This document shows, piece by piece, positions 20,757-28,573 of a stretch of 64,000 nt of DNA. The stretch covers positions 4,712,001-4,776,000 of the forward strand of contig NZ_CP076103.1 of assembly GCF_018732085.1 (NCBI RefSeq). The letters are read 5' to 3'. The notes below the pieces were generated by a model. That model had not been told where the DNA came from. It saw nothing but the letters and a program-made list of their open reading frames with translations, and ran no database searches. Source of the stretch: Lysobacter capsici (GTDB taxonomy: Bacteria; Pseudomonadota; Gammaproteobacteria; Xanthomonadales; Xanthomonadaceae). How positions within the stretch are numbered: position 1 is the first letter of the stretch; every line of letters starts with the position of its first letter. The translations under genes and the position numbers were made by a program.

Positions 20757-22469
20757 CTACTGCACCTGATACGAAAAATTCAAATTCCACCGCGCCTTGC
20801 GGTCGTCGGTCTCCAGCGGAATATCCGCGGTCGGCTTGGCATAGGCGAAGTCGATGTTGAAATGCTTGTTGTCGGACAAGCGCAGGCCCAGCGCGACGCT
20901 GCCCAGGTCGTCGATCGGCGGGCGGCCCTGGGTCAGCGAGACGCGTGCGTGCTGCACGGCCAGGTACGGGGTCACCGACTTGAGCCATTGGGTGTTCGGA
21001 CGGAAGTTGCGGCTCAGCTCCAGCGCCGCGCCCCAGCCCTTGTCGCCGGAGGTTTCGCCCGGGTCGTAGGCCAGGCCGAAGCGGGTGCCGCCGAAACTGA
21101 TCTGCTCCGACGACGGCAGACGCTGGCGGCTGTACTGCGCGGTCGCGCGCAGCACCGCGGCGTAACGTTGTTCCTTCCAGGTGCGGCTCTGCGCGTAGCC
21201 CAGGTTGTAGCGGGTGAACGACACGTCGCTCGCGCCGGCCACGTCGATGCCGTCGATGTTGGTGACCGTGTCGGCCGACGCGCCCCAGGCGTCGAGCCCG
21301 CGCGCGATCGAAACACTCGCTTGCCGCGCGTGATTCTTCTTGGCCTCGGCGTAATCCAGGCCCGCGGTCACCACCCGGGTCTTGGAGCGCTGTTCGAGCA
21401 AGGCGCCGTTGATCGTATTGAAGTAGCGGTCGGACTGATCGGCGGCGTACACGCCGGCCGAGACGAACAGCGATCGCTCGTTGCGCAACAGCAGCGGATA
21501 ACGCGCGCTGATCGACACGCGGTCCTGTTCGACCCGGTGATCGAGGAACGCCGGCAGCGGCGTCTGGGTGACCGGCACGCCGCGATAGCGCGAACCGTCG
21601 ACCCGGCCGATCCAGCCGTCGCTACCGATCAGCTGCGAATACCCGGCGCTGTAGAAGCGTTCGTTGCTGCGGCCGTCCGGGTACAGCGCGGCCAGACTCC
21701 ATTGCTCGGCCAGCGAAGTCAGCGCATTGAGGTTGAGCGTCGCCAGGCCCTGGGTGCCGGGATGGTTGAATTCCAGCGCCCAGCTGGCGTCGTAGCGCTT
21801 GCCGCCGACGTTGAGGTCGAGCGAGGTCGCGCCGTCGGTGGTGGTCGGCGCCGGCACGTTGATGGTCATCTTCGCGCCCGGCAGGAAGCCCAGGATCTGC
21901 GAATAGCGTTCGAAGGTGCTCTGGCGCAGCGGCCGGTCGTCGATGATGTGCTGGGCGATCGCGCGGATCTTGCGTTCCATCTTGCCGGGCTTGCCGCCGA
22001 CGCGGACCTGGGCGACATAGCCCTCGACCGCGACCACGCGCACGGTGCCGTCGGCGAAGTCCTGGGTCGGCACGTAGCAGAACGACAGCGCGTAGCCGCG
22101 TTCGCGATACAGCTTGGTGCAGGTCTCGGCGGCGCCGAGCAGGTCGGCGACGGTGATCTGCCGGCCGATCAAGGGAATGAACAAACCGGTGACCTGTTCG
22201 AACGGCACCGACTTGACCCCGGACACTTCGAACCGGATCGGCGTCAGCGGCACCGCGAGCAACGCGGCCATTTCCGGATTCTGCTGCGGCGCGACGGTGG
22301 TGCTGACCTTCGGCTCGGCCTTGGGCAGCGGCACCTGCGGCAGGGTTTGCAACGGATTGCCGGTGGTCGGCAATCGTGGCTGGGTCTGAGAATGCGCCGT
22401 GGTCGCCGCGAGCATCGCGGTGATCGCCAGCGCCAGTGGATAGCGCTTCCCCCAAAGCCCTGTATCCAT
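20757..22469 (-). CDS. TpsB-family outer-membrane transporter (ShlB/FhaC/HecB type)
   Basis: 570 aa. It starts with a signal peptide (ALAITAMLAATTAHSQ), a Pro-rich linker, and a POTRA region (about residues 75-155, IRFEVSGVKSVPFEQVTGLF through DGTVRVVAVEGYVAQVRVGG). A 16-strand-type beta barrel ends in NLNFSYQVQ, a C-terminal aromatic outer-membrane signature. TpsB proteins export a partner across the outer membrane without ATP. No classical TpsA (haemagglutinin-like) gene is present. The only neighbour is the collagen-like lipoprotein gene immediately upstream on the same strand (252-bp gap), which is therefore the candidate substrate (inference). AAGGGG lies 6 nt before the ATG. Confidence 0.9.
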   Translation of the reverse strand: MDTGLWGKRYPLALAITAMLAATTAHSQTQPRLPTTGNPLQTLPQVPLPKAEPKVSTTVAPQQNPEMAALLAVPLTPIRFEVSGVKSVPFEQVTGLFIPLIGRQITVADLLGAAETCTKLYRERGYALSFCYVPTQDFADGTVRVVAVEGYVAQVRVGGKPGKMERKIRAIAQHIIDDRPLRQSTFERYSQILGFLPGAKMTINVPAPTTTDGATSLDLNVGGKRYDASWALEFNHPGTQGLATLNLNALTSLAEQWSLAALYPDGRSNERFYSAGYSQLIGSDGWIGRVDGSRYRGVPVTQTPLPAFLDHRVEQDRVSISARYPLLLRNERSLFVSAGVYAADQSDRYFNTINGALLEQRSKTRVVTAGLDYAEAKKNHARQASVSIARGLDAWGASADTVTNIDGIDVAGASDVSFTRYNLGYAQSRTWKEQRYAAVLRATAQYSRQRLPSSEQISFGGTRFGLAYDPGETSGDKGWGAALELSRNFRPNTQWLKSVTPYLAVQHARVSLTQGRPPIDDLGSVALGLRLSDNKHFNIDFAYAKPTADIPLETDDRKARWNLNFSYQVQ

Positions 22470-22662
22470 GCGGAGCCCCTTGTGCCTCGGCGGTGGCTTT
22501 CGCCCTTGCTGCGCCGGGCCGGTTGTCGTTGTTGTTTTGGTCTGACTCGGGCGAACGGTGTGTCCGGGTTGAGTGCCTGGTCTGGACTCCGGTTTCGGTT
22601 GCGGCCCCGGATGCGCGCGGCCGAGGCCGAAAACGCATCCGCGAGCCTGGGTTCGACTCTAC

Positions 22663-22713
22663 GACCTGGGCGCGCGACGGGAACGGCGCGATGCCGTTCC
22701 CGCGCGCCAGGTC
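22663..22713 (-). other. Long intercistronic hairpin between collagen-like and TpsB genes
   Basis: On the minus strand GACCTGG-CGCGC-GGGAACGGC folds back on GCCGTTCCC-GT-CGCGCG-CCCAGGTC with a 5-nt loop, giving over 20 bp with a small bulge. There is no T-run after it. It could stabilise the upstream mRNA or lower expression of the downstream TpsB gene. Confidence 0.65.
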
Positions 22714-22721
22714 ACATCCGA

Positions 22722-24221
22722 TCAGGGCTTACCGCCCTTTTTGCCCAGCAGGCCGGTGCCGAGCAGGCCACCCTTGCTGCTGTCGTTGCCGAGCACGCCG
22801 CCGAGCAGGCCGCCGTTGGCATTGTTGAGCCCGGTCGCCCCGGCCACGCCGTTGACGACCGTGCTCAGCCCCTGAGTCACCGGCTGCAGCGGTCCGTTGA
22901 CCGCCGCGGTCGCACCCGTGCCGACCGTGGTCACGCCGCCGCCCACGCCGGTCAGGACACCGCCGACCAGGCCGGTGACCGGCGCCAACGGCGTCGAGCC
23001 GCCCACGCTGGCCACGCCCGCGCCGACGCCGCCGACCGTGCCGCCGAGACCGGCGACGCCGCTGGTCACGCCGGCCGCGGTCACCCCGACCGGGTTGGCG
23101 ATGCTGCCGGCATTGCCCAGCCCCGCGGTGATGCCCGCGCCGACCGTACCGAGATTGTTGCTGACGCCGGTGACCGCGCCGCCGACCAGACCGGCCGCGC
23201 CGCCCGGGACCGGAGCGCCGCTGAGCGCGCCGCCGAGCGCCGCGCCGGCCGACGCCACGCCGCCGACCACGCCGCCCGCGCCCTGCGACACGTTGGCGAC
23301 CAGATTGCCGCCGCCGCTGCCGCCGGTACCGCCGCCGTTGGTCTGGCCCAGCCCCGCGACCGGCTTGAGCACCGCGCTGAGCGCGCCGGTCAGCGACTGA
23401 CCGGCCGAGCCTTCGAGCACGCCGCCGAGCTTGCCGCCGACATCCTTGACCCCGTTGCCGACGCCCGAGACCAGTCCGCCGGCCGCGCTGGTGAGCGGCT
23501 GGATCGGCGAGCCCTGGAACGCGCCGACCGTGGCGACCGTCTTGCCCAGGTCGTCGACCGTGGTGCCGACGTTGACCACCAGATTGTCGACCCCGCCGAC
23601 GGTGGTGCCGACCGGATTGCTGATATTGCCGATCTGGCCCAGCCCGCTGCTGGTCGACAGGCCCAGCCCGCTGACCGTCTTGCCCAGGTCGTCGACGACC
23701 TTGGCCAGGCCCTGCGTGGTCGGGTTGTTGCCGCCGAGCAAGGCCTGATTGGGAATCTGCGCGCCGAGCGTGCTGACCCCGCCGCCGATGCCGGTGACCA
23801 AGTTACCGGCCACGGTCACGATCGCGCCCAAGGCATTGCCAGGCACGCTGGTGCCGCCCGGACCACCAGGACCACCGGGATTGCCCGGACCGCCGGGTCC
23901 GCCCGGATTGCCCGGACCACCGGGACCACCGGGACCACCTGGGCCACCGGGATTGCCGGGACCACCCGGACCGCCCGGATTACCCGGACCGCCGGGGCCG
24001 CCCGGATTGCCGGGGCCGCCGGGGCCACCCGGACCGCCGGGATCGCCCGGACCACCGGGGCCGCCCGGATCGCCGGGGCCACCGGGTCCGCCCGGATTAG
24101 GATTGAAGTTGGATTTGACCCCGCCCGAGCCCGAGCAACCGGTCGTCGATACGGTGATCGTCAGAATGCACGCCGCCAGCAAGCTGTAGGAAAGGGCTTT
24201 GCGAATGCCACGAGTGTCCAT
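22722..24221 (-). CDS. Collagen-like triple-helix lipoprotein, putative TpsB-linked surface protein
   Basis: 499 aa. The N-terminus is a lipoprotein signal with a lipobox ending TTGC (Cys about residue 29). About residues 44-122 are near-perfect Gly-X-Y collagen triplets of GGP, GDP, GNP and GPG type. The remaining ~370 residues are Gly/Val/Leu-rich, with irregular repeats such as VDDLGKTV, AGLGGTVGGVGAGV and VTGVGGGV, and the end is LLGTGLLGKKGGKP. ATG at 24221 was chosen because GGAGGA precedes it by 4 nt; the GTG just before is too close. Collagen-like bacterial proteins usually form surface stalks. Lipid anchoring plus the TpsB gene downstream suggests outer-membrane display (inference). 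Confidence 0.88.
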   Translation of the reverse strand: MDTRGIRKALSYSLLAACILTITVSTTGCSGSGGVKSNFNPNPGGPGGPGDPGGPGGPGDPGGPGGPGGPGNPGGPGGPGNPGGPGGPGNPGGPGGPGGPGGPGNPGGPGGPGNPGGPGGPGGTSVPGNALGAIVTVAGNLVTGIGGGVSTLGAQIPNQALLGGNNPTTQGLAKVVDDLGKTVSGLGLSTSSGLGQIGNISNPVGTTVGGVDNLVVNVGTTVDDLGKTVATVGAFQGSPIQPLTSAAGGLVSGVGNGVKDVGGKLGGVLEGSAGQSLTGALSAVLKPVAGLGQTNGGGTGGSGGGNLVANVSQGAGGVVGGVASAGAALGGALSGAPVPGGAAGLVGGAVTGVSNNLGTVGAGITAGLGNAGSIANPVGVTAAGVTSGVAGLGGTVGGVGAGVASVGGSTPLAPVTGLVGGVLTGVGGGVTTVGTGATAAVNGPLQPVTQGLSTVVNGVAGATGLNNANGGLLGGVLGNDSSKGGLLGTGLLGKKGGKP

Positions 24222-24693
24222 CACGTCCTCCGAACGCAGCGTTGCGCTGCTCCGTGCCTGGGTTTATCGCTGCGCCTGCGTTCGCGGGGGCGACACCGGC
24301 TGAGCGCCGATACCACACATTCAAAGTGTTGTTTGACTGTGTACGGCGTGAGGCTGCTCCTGTTTAGGGTCTAGGACAAGTGATGAAACCGGTCCAGGCG
24401 CGCGGCCAATGCGATATTTCCGATAGCCGGTAATTCTCGTGAGAAAGCGTGATTTTCGTTCACCGGGGGCGGCTGAAACGCGACCGCGTCACCACAACGG
24501 ACAGGCTCGGGCGCCGGGAGCGAGCGAGGAGTTACCGAAGTGGAAAAAGAATTTCCAACAGCCACCCAAACGTGCAGTCGGCAGGGACTGTGCGATGGCG
24601 GCGGCCCGGCAACGGCGCACATCGCCGTGCATGCGAGGATCGACCTGAAATGCCTGCGCTGCGCGGCCCGCCTGTCGATGGCCCCTACGCAAG

Positions 24694-24712
24694 AATTTAC
24701 GTTTTTTACGTA
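24694..24712. promoter_or_regulatory. Palindrome TTTACGT-N5-ACGTAAA in the gap upstream of the collagen-like gene
   Basis: A perfect 7-bp inverted repeat with a T5 spacer in the only AT-rich patch of the 568-bp gap 24222-24789. It looks like an operator for a dimeric regulator. The rest of the gap has no convincing gene on either strand. Confidence 0.4.
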
Positions 24713-24789
24713 AACGCGGGACGTGCGTAATTTTTCGCCGCGCAATCTAAATTCGGTGCCACGCCGCAATCCCTAACGTGCCGGCCGTC

Positions 24790-25677
24790 TCACCATTCGA
24801 CCGTGCCGCGGATCACCGCCTGGACCCGCCCGCCGATCCAGACCTCGCCGTCCTCGTCGATGCGGACCTCGACGCAGCCGTCGCGGCCGACTTCGCGGCC
24901 CTGGCTGACGCTGTAGCGATCGCCCGGCGCGAGCCGGCCGGCCTCCAGCAGCGCGGCGGCGATCGCCGCGTTCGCGCTGCCGGTCACCGGGTCCTCGGCG
25001 ATCCCGTCGCCCGGGCAGAACGCGCGCACCACGTAGTCGTAACCCGGATCGCGGCTGCGCGCGAACACCGCCAGCCCCAGCGCGTCGTCGCCGGCCAGGG
25101 CGAGGACGGCGTTGAGGTCGGGCTGCAGGCTGCGTACCGGGTCGGGCCGATCGGGTTGGTCGGGCGCGGCGTCCAGTTCGACCACCCACCAGCGCGGACC
25201 GTTGTCCCACAAGCCAGGCGCCAGCGCGCCGCGCGGCCAACCGGCGAGCGCCGCGTCCAGGCGCTGCGCGGTGGCGCGATCGTGATCGCAACGCCGCGCA
25301 TGCGGCGCGCGCACGCTGACCCGCATGCCGGTGGCGTCGTGGACGATCCGCACCGGCAGCAGACCGGCCGCGCACTCCTGCAGCAGCGACTCGCTGTCGG
25401 CCGGCACCCGCCGCGCATCGATCGCCGCCCACGCCGCGCCGAGACTCGGATGGCCGGCGAACGCGAGTTCCTGCCGCGGCGTGAAGATGCGCACGCGATA
25501 GTCGGCGCCGGCCTGCGGCGGCAGCAGGAAGATCGTCTCGGGCAGATGCATCCAGGCTGCGAACGACTGCATCGCCGCGGTGTCGAGGTCCTGCGCGTCG
25601 AACACCACCGCCAGCGGATTGCCCGCGCCGATGCGATGGGCGAACACGTCCAGTTGCAGGTAGCGGCGCAGGGTCAT
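24790..25677 (-). CDS. PhzF-family isomerase/epimerase-like protein
   Basis: 295 aa, normal for the family. The fold is two diaminopimelate-epimerase-like halves. Signatures: QLDVFAHRIGAGNPLAVVFDA at the N-terminus, with the family Glu in LPETIFLLPP; FAGHPSLGAAWA; and EDPVTGSANAAIAAALL. True PhzF isomerises trans-2,3-dihydro-3-hydroxyanthranilate in phenazine synthesis. No other phz gene is nearby, and most PhzF-like proteins have other or unknown substrates, so only the family is called. It is cytoplasmic and apparently monocistronic. The 3' end faces the collagen gene region. Confidence 0.93.
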   Translation of the reverse strand: MTLRRYLQLDVFAHRIGAGNPLAVVFDAQDLDTAAMQSFAAWMHLPETIFLLPPQAGADYRVRIFTPRQELAFAGHPSLGAAWAAIDARRVPADSESLLQECAAGLLPVRIVHDATGMRVSVRAPHARRCDHDRATAQRLDAALAGWPRGALAPGLWDNGPRWWVVELDAAPDQPDRPDPVRSLQPDLNAVLALAGDDALGLAVFARSRDPGYDYVVRAFCPGDGIAEDPVTGSANAAIAAALLEAGRLAPGDRYSVSQGREVGRDGCVEVRIDEDGEVWIGGRVQAVIRGTVEW

Positions 25678-26014
25678 GAGCCCGGATCGTACCGATTGCC
25701 GACGCCGCCGACAGTGGCTTCAGGCCGATTGACGCCGCCGCGATGGCGGCTGTACTCGCCAAGCCGCTGCGCCCGCGCACAGCGGTTGCCGTGCTGGCCG
25801 GCGCCGCGGCCACGGCGGCAGCAATAAATCGCCGCACAACACGCTGCATCCACGAATGCAGCGCATTGCGCGACGCTCCGCGAATCGCAGCCGCCGGCGC
25901 CTGGAGCGCGCGACCGGCGTGAGTCGGAGGGGGCGTCGGACCCTGCTGCGTAGCGGAGAAACACGGATGCGGCCAGCGCGGCTGACGCCGCCGCGGCGGA
26001 TGCATCGGGAACGA

Positions 26015-26185
26015 TCAACGGCGCGCGGATCGGACCTCGCGCTCGTGCATCGCCGGCGCGGCATCGTGCGTCGCGCGCGAGGCGCCACGATCGACCGACA
26101 AGGCGACGCTGCTGAAGAACACGGTCTGGCAAACAATCGCCAGCCACAGCCGATGCACGACCGGGCGGCGTGGGAACGAACGCAT
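26015..26185 (-). CDS. Small ORF with one hydrophobic segment
   Basis: 56 aa starting MRSFPRRPVVHRLWLAIVCQ, then TVFFSSVALSVDRGAS and a charged tail. AGGAG lies 9 nt upstream of the ATG. The basic start followed by a hydrophobic stretch resembles a signal peptide or a single-span membrane peptide. It lies in the 734-bp gap between phzF-like and GH6 genes, where longer frames give only Arg/Ala-rich nonsense. I recognise no family. Confidence 0.4.
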   Translation of the reverse strand: MRSFPRRPVVHRLWLAIVCQTVFFSSVALSVDRGASRATHDAAPAMHEREVRSARR

Positions 26186-26411
26186 GCGACATCACTCCTG
26201 GACAACGAACGAACAACCAAACCGGCAATCGAACATCGCGCGGCCCGGGCAAACGCTGGGCAAACAACGCCCGGACCAGCGCGCCGATGGCGATGGCCGA
26301 TAGAAAACAACAATGCCGCGACTACGGTCCGCGCCGGCGCATCACGCGAACGAGCCTATCGACGCCGAAAAAGGCGATCCGATCGAACATGGGTCCGAGG
26401 CGAACCGCGGC

Positions 26412-27395
26412 TCAACGCCCCTCGATCAGCCGCGTGGCGATATCGGGCGAAAACTCGCCCGCCGGCGTATTCGGCGCGATCCCGCACTTGCCGTCCGAAT
26501 CGCCGGGCACCTTGACCCACAACAGCATCTCCGCGCCGCTGCCCCTGTTCTGCGAAACAGCCCCGAGCTTGCGCCCGCCCGGATTGCACCACTCGCCGTT
26601 AGAGCCGTTGCCGTTGCGGCTGGTATCGACCACGAAGGTTTTGCTGTAGCCGAACTGGCGCTGCAACGACGCCGCCACCGCCTTGCCGTAGGCATTGGAA
26701 TCGGCGGTGGTGTGATAGTTCGACACGTTCAAGGCGAAGCCGCGCAGATCGCGCGCGCCGGCCGAATTCAGGCGCCGCGCCATTTCGTCCGCGGCGATCC
26801 AGCTGGCGTTGCCGCCGTCGTGATAGACCAGCGCATTGGGCGCGCGCGCCTTGAACTCGCGCGCGGCGTGCTGCAGCAGGCCGATGCGCACCGAACGCTG
26901 ATCCGCCGCGAGGCAATCGAGTTGCGCCAGCGCGTCGGGTTCGATCACCACCACCGCGCGGCGGTTGCCGATGCCCGAGGCGAAACTCGATATCCAGGTG
27001 CGATACGCCTGCGGGCTGCCGGCGCCGCCACCGGAGTGACTGCCGCAGTCGCGCCCGGGAATGTTGTAGGCGACCAGGATCGGCAGCTTGTCGGCCGCGC
27101 GCGCGGCGTCGACGAAGGTCGTCACCGCGGTGCCGATGTTGCCGCTCCAATTGCCGAACCAGCGCGCCATCGGTCGGGTCGCGATCGAACTGCGGATCGC
27201 GTTCGCGCGGGTGTCGGCTGGATGATTGCGCACCCACAGCGCCGGGTTGGAATCGGGATCGACGTAGAAGCCGCTGTTCTGGTTGGCCGCGACCGCGCAG
27301 GCCGGCGCCAACGCCGCGGCCAGCACGAGCGTCGCGAACACCCGACGCGTTTGCGAAGCGAGCACAACCGAACGGACCGAGATTGTTTGACGCAT
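26412..27395 (-). CDS. Secreted glycoside hydrolase family 6 (cellulase)
   Basis: 327 aa with a long signal peptide (cleavage near AVAAN, about residue 37). GH6 enzymes hydrolyse beta-1,4-glucan with inversion. Family motifs: GFYVDPDSNPALWV, LVAYNIPGRDCGSHSGGGA (catalytic-acid Asp region), VVVIEPDALAQLDC, ALVYHDGGNASW, FALNVSNYHTT and FVVDTSRNGNGSNGEWCNP. The length is that of a lone catalytic domain; no carbohydrate-binding module is attached. AGGA lies 6 nt before the ATG. It is divergent from the two-component operon, with 488 bp between starts. It probably acts outside the cell on plant or oomycete cellulose. Confidence 0.95.
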   Translation of the reverse strand: MRQTISVRSVVLASQTRRVFATLVLAAALAPACAVAANQNSGFYVDPDSNPALWVRNHPADTRANAIRSSIATRPMARWFGNWSGNIGTAVTTFVDAARAADKLPILVAYNIPGRDCGSHSGGGAGSPQAYRTWISSFASGIGNRRAVVVIEPDALAQLDCLAADQRSVRIGLLQHAAREFKARAPNALVYHDGGNASWIAADEMARRLNSAGARDLRGFALNVSNYHTTADSNAYGKAVAASLQRQFGYSKTFVVDTSRNGNGSNGEWCNPGGRKLGAVSQNRGSGAEMLLWVKVPGDSDGKCGIAPNTPAGEFSPDIATRLIEGR

Positions 27396-27619
27396 GTCTC
27401 TTCCTGCAAGTGACGCGGGGATGGATACCGCCGATGGCGACGCGAAGGTTTCGCGCGCTACTTAGTTTTGCTTACGACTGCCATCAGCTTTGCTTTGTTC
27501 GCCGATGCCGACGACGGCCAAAATGACCTCGAAATCCAGGCCGCTCTTCCAAGCGCCTCACACTTTCGAACATCCGCGCCGGCACCGCATCGACAGCCTG
27601 TAAATCGCATGTTAGTCGT

Positions 27620-27651
27620 GGCGGCATGCTCACTCCCCGGAGCATGCCGCC
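27620..27651. promoter_or_regulatory. Perfect 12-bp inverted repeat in divergent GH6 / response-regulator gap
   Basis: GGCGGCATGCTC, an 8-nt spacer, then GAGCATGCCGCC. It is 224 bp before the cellulase ATG and 232 bp before the regulator ATG. It has no T-run, so an operator is more likely than a terminator; a hairpin in a leader is the alternative. Confidence 0.5.
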
Positions 27652-27883
27652 TTCGACTTCGACCTCAGCCCGATCAGACAAGCCGATCAAACCGCTGCCG
27701 AACACTCCCTCCAGAGCATGCGTTCCAGTCTAGGCCGATAGCCTGTCGCCGACCTGTCGCGCGCGTCCACGCCGCGCGCCGCGCGTCGCACACGCCGCAT
27801 CGGCTTGCCGCCCAAGCTCGTCGTCCGCGCGTTCGCGCGCGGCGCCGCTTGCGTTCACCCAGCCACTCATCAGGAGTTCGTTC

Positions 27884-28573
27884 ATGCGCATCTTGCTGGT
27901 CGAGGACAATCTCGATCTGGCCCACGCGGTGGTGCAGCATCTGCGCCGCACCGGCAATGCGGTGGATCATGAAGCCGACGGCCTGTCGGCCTGCCGTTTC
28001 CTCGAACACGAACGCTACGACCTGGTGCTGCTCGACATCGGCCTGCCGCGCATGGACGGCCTGAGCCTGCTCGCCGAACTGCGCCGCCGCGGCGACGCGA
28101 CACCGGTGCTGATGCTGACCGAACGGTCCGATATCGAAGACCGCATCAGCGCGCTCGATGTCGGCGCCGACGACTACATCGGCAAGCCTTTCGATTTCCG
28201 CGAACTCAGCGCGCGCTGCCGCGCCCTGACCCGGCGCCGGCAGGCGCAGACCTCGGCGCTGGTGCAGATCGGCCCGATGACCATGGACAACGCCGCGCGC
28301 CGGCTGCGCTTTCACAACCGCACCATCGACCTGCCCAATCGCGAGTACAGCTTGCTGGAGATCCTGGTCGGCCGGCTCGGCCAGGTGGTCAGCAAGAACG
28401 AGATCACCAACCGCTTGTTCGCGCTCAGCGAGGAAGCCGGCTCCAACACCGTCGAACTGTACGTCGCGCGGCTGCGCAAGAAGCTGCCGCACGATTTCCT
28501 GCGCATCGTGACCGTGCGCGGCACCGGCTACCTCGCCGAAACCACGCACGGCAGCGGCATGGCGCATGACTGA
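27884..28573 (+). CDS. OmpR/TctD-type response regulator
   Basis: 229 aa. The receiver domain (residues 1-118) has acidic residues at 8-9 (VEDN), phospho-acceptor Asp51 (LVLLDIGLPRMDG), Thr in LMLTER and Lys in GKPF. It is joined to a winged-helix OmpR-type DNA-binding domain (LPNREYSLLEILV, NTVELYVARLRKKL, IVTVRGTGYLA). AGGAG lies 7 nt before the ATG. Its stop overlaps the histidine kinase start by 8 nt, so the two are translationally coupled and certainly partners. It regulates transcription once phosphorylated; the targets are unknown. Confidence 0.95.
   Translation: MRILLVEDNLDLAHAVVQHLRRTGNAVDHEADGLSACRFLEHERYDLVLLDIGLPRMDGLSLLAELRRRGDATPVLMLTERSDIEDRISALDVGADDYIGKPFDFRELSARCRALTRRRQAQTSALVQIGPMTMDNAARRLRFHNRTIDLPNREYSLLEILVGRLGQVVSKNEITNRLFALSEEAGSNTVELYVARLRKKLPHDFLRIVTVRGTGYLAETTHGSGMAHD

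Noticed and set aside
20487..24374. A 1,295-codon plus-strand frame opposite the TpsB and collagen-like genes
   Set aside because: Begins in the REP array and gives Arg/Asp/Ala-rich sequence; the minus strand has signal peptide, POTRA, barrel and collagen triplets.
24371..24769. A 132-codon minus-strand frame before the collagen-like gene
   Set aside because: No ribosome site, no family, and it covers the AT-rich palindrome and likely promoter.
25674..26313. Two ~200-codon minus-strand frames upstream of the PhzF-like gene
   Set aside because: Arg/Ala/Cys-rich, no ribosome site, and mutually overlapping; only the 56-aa frame is plausible.
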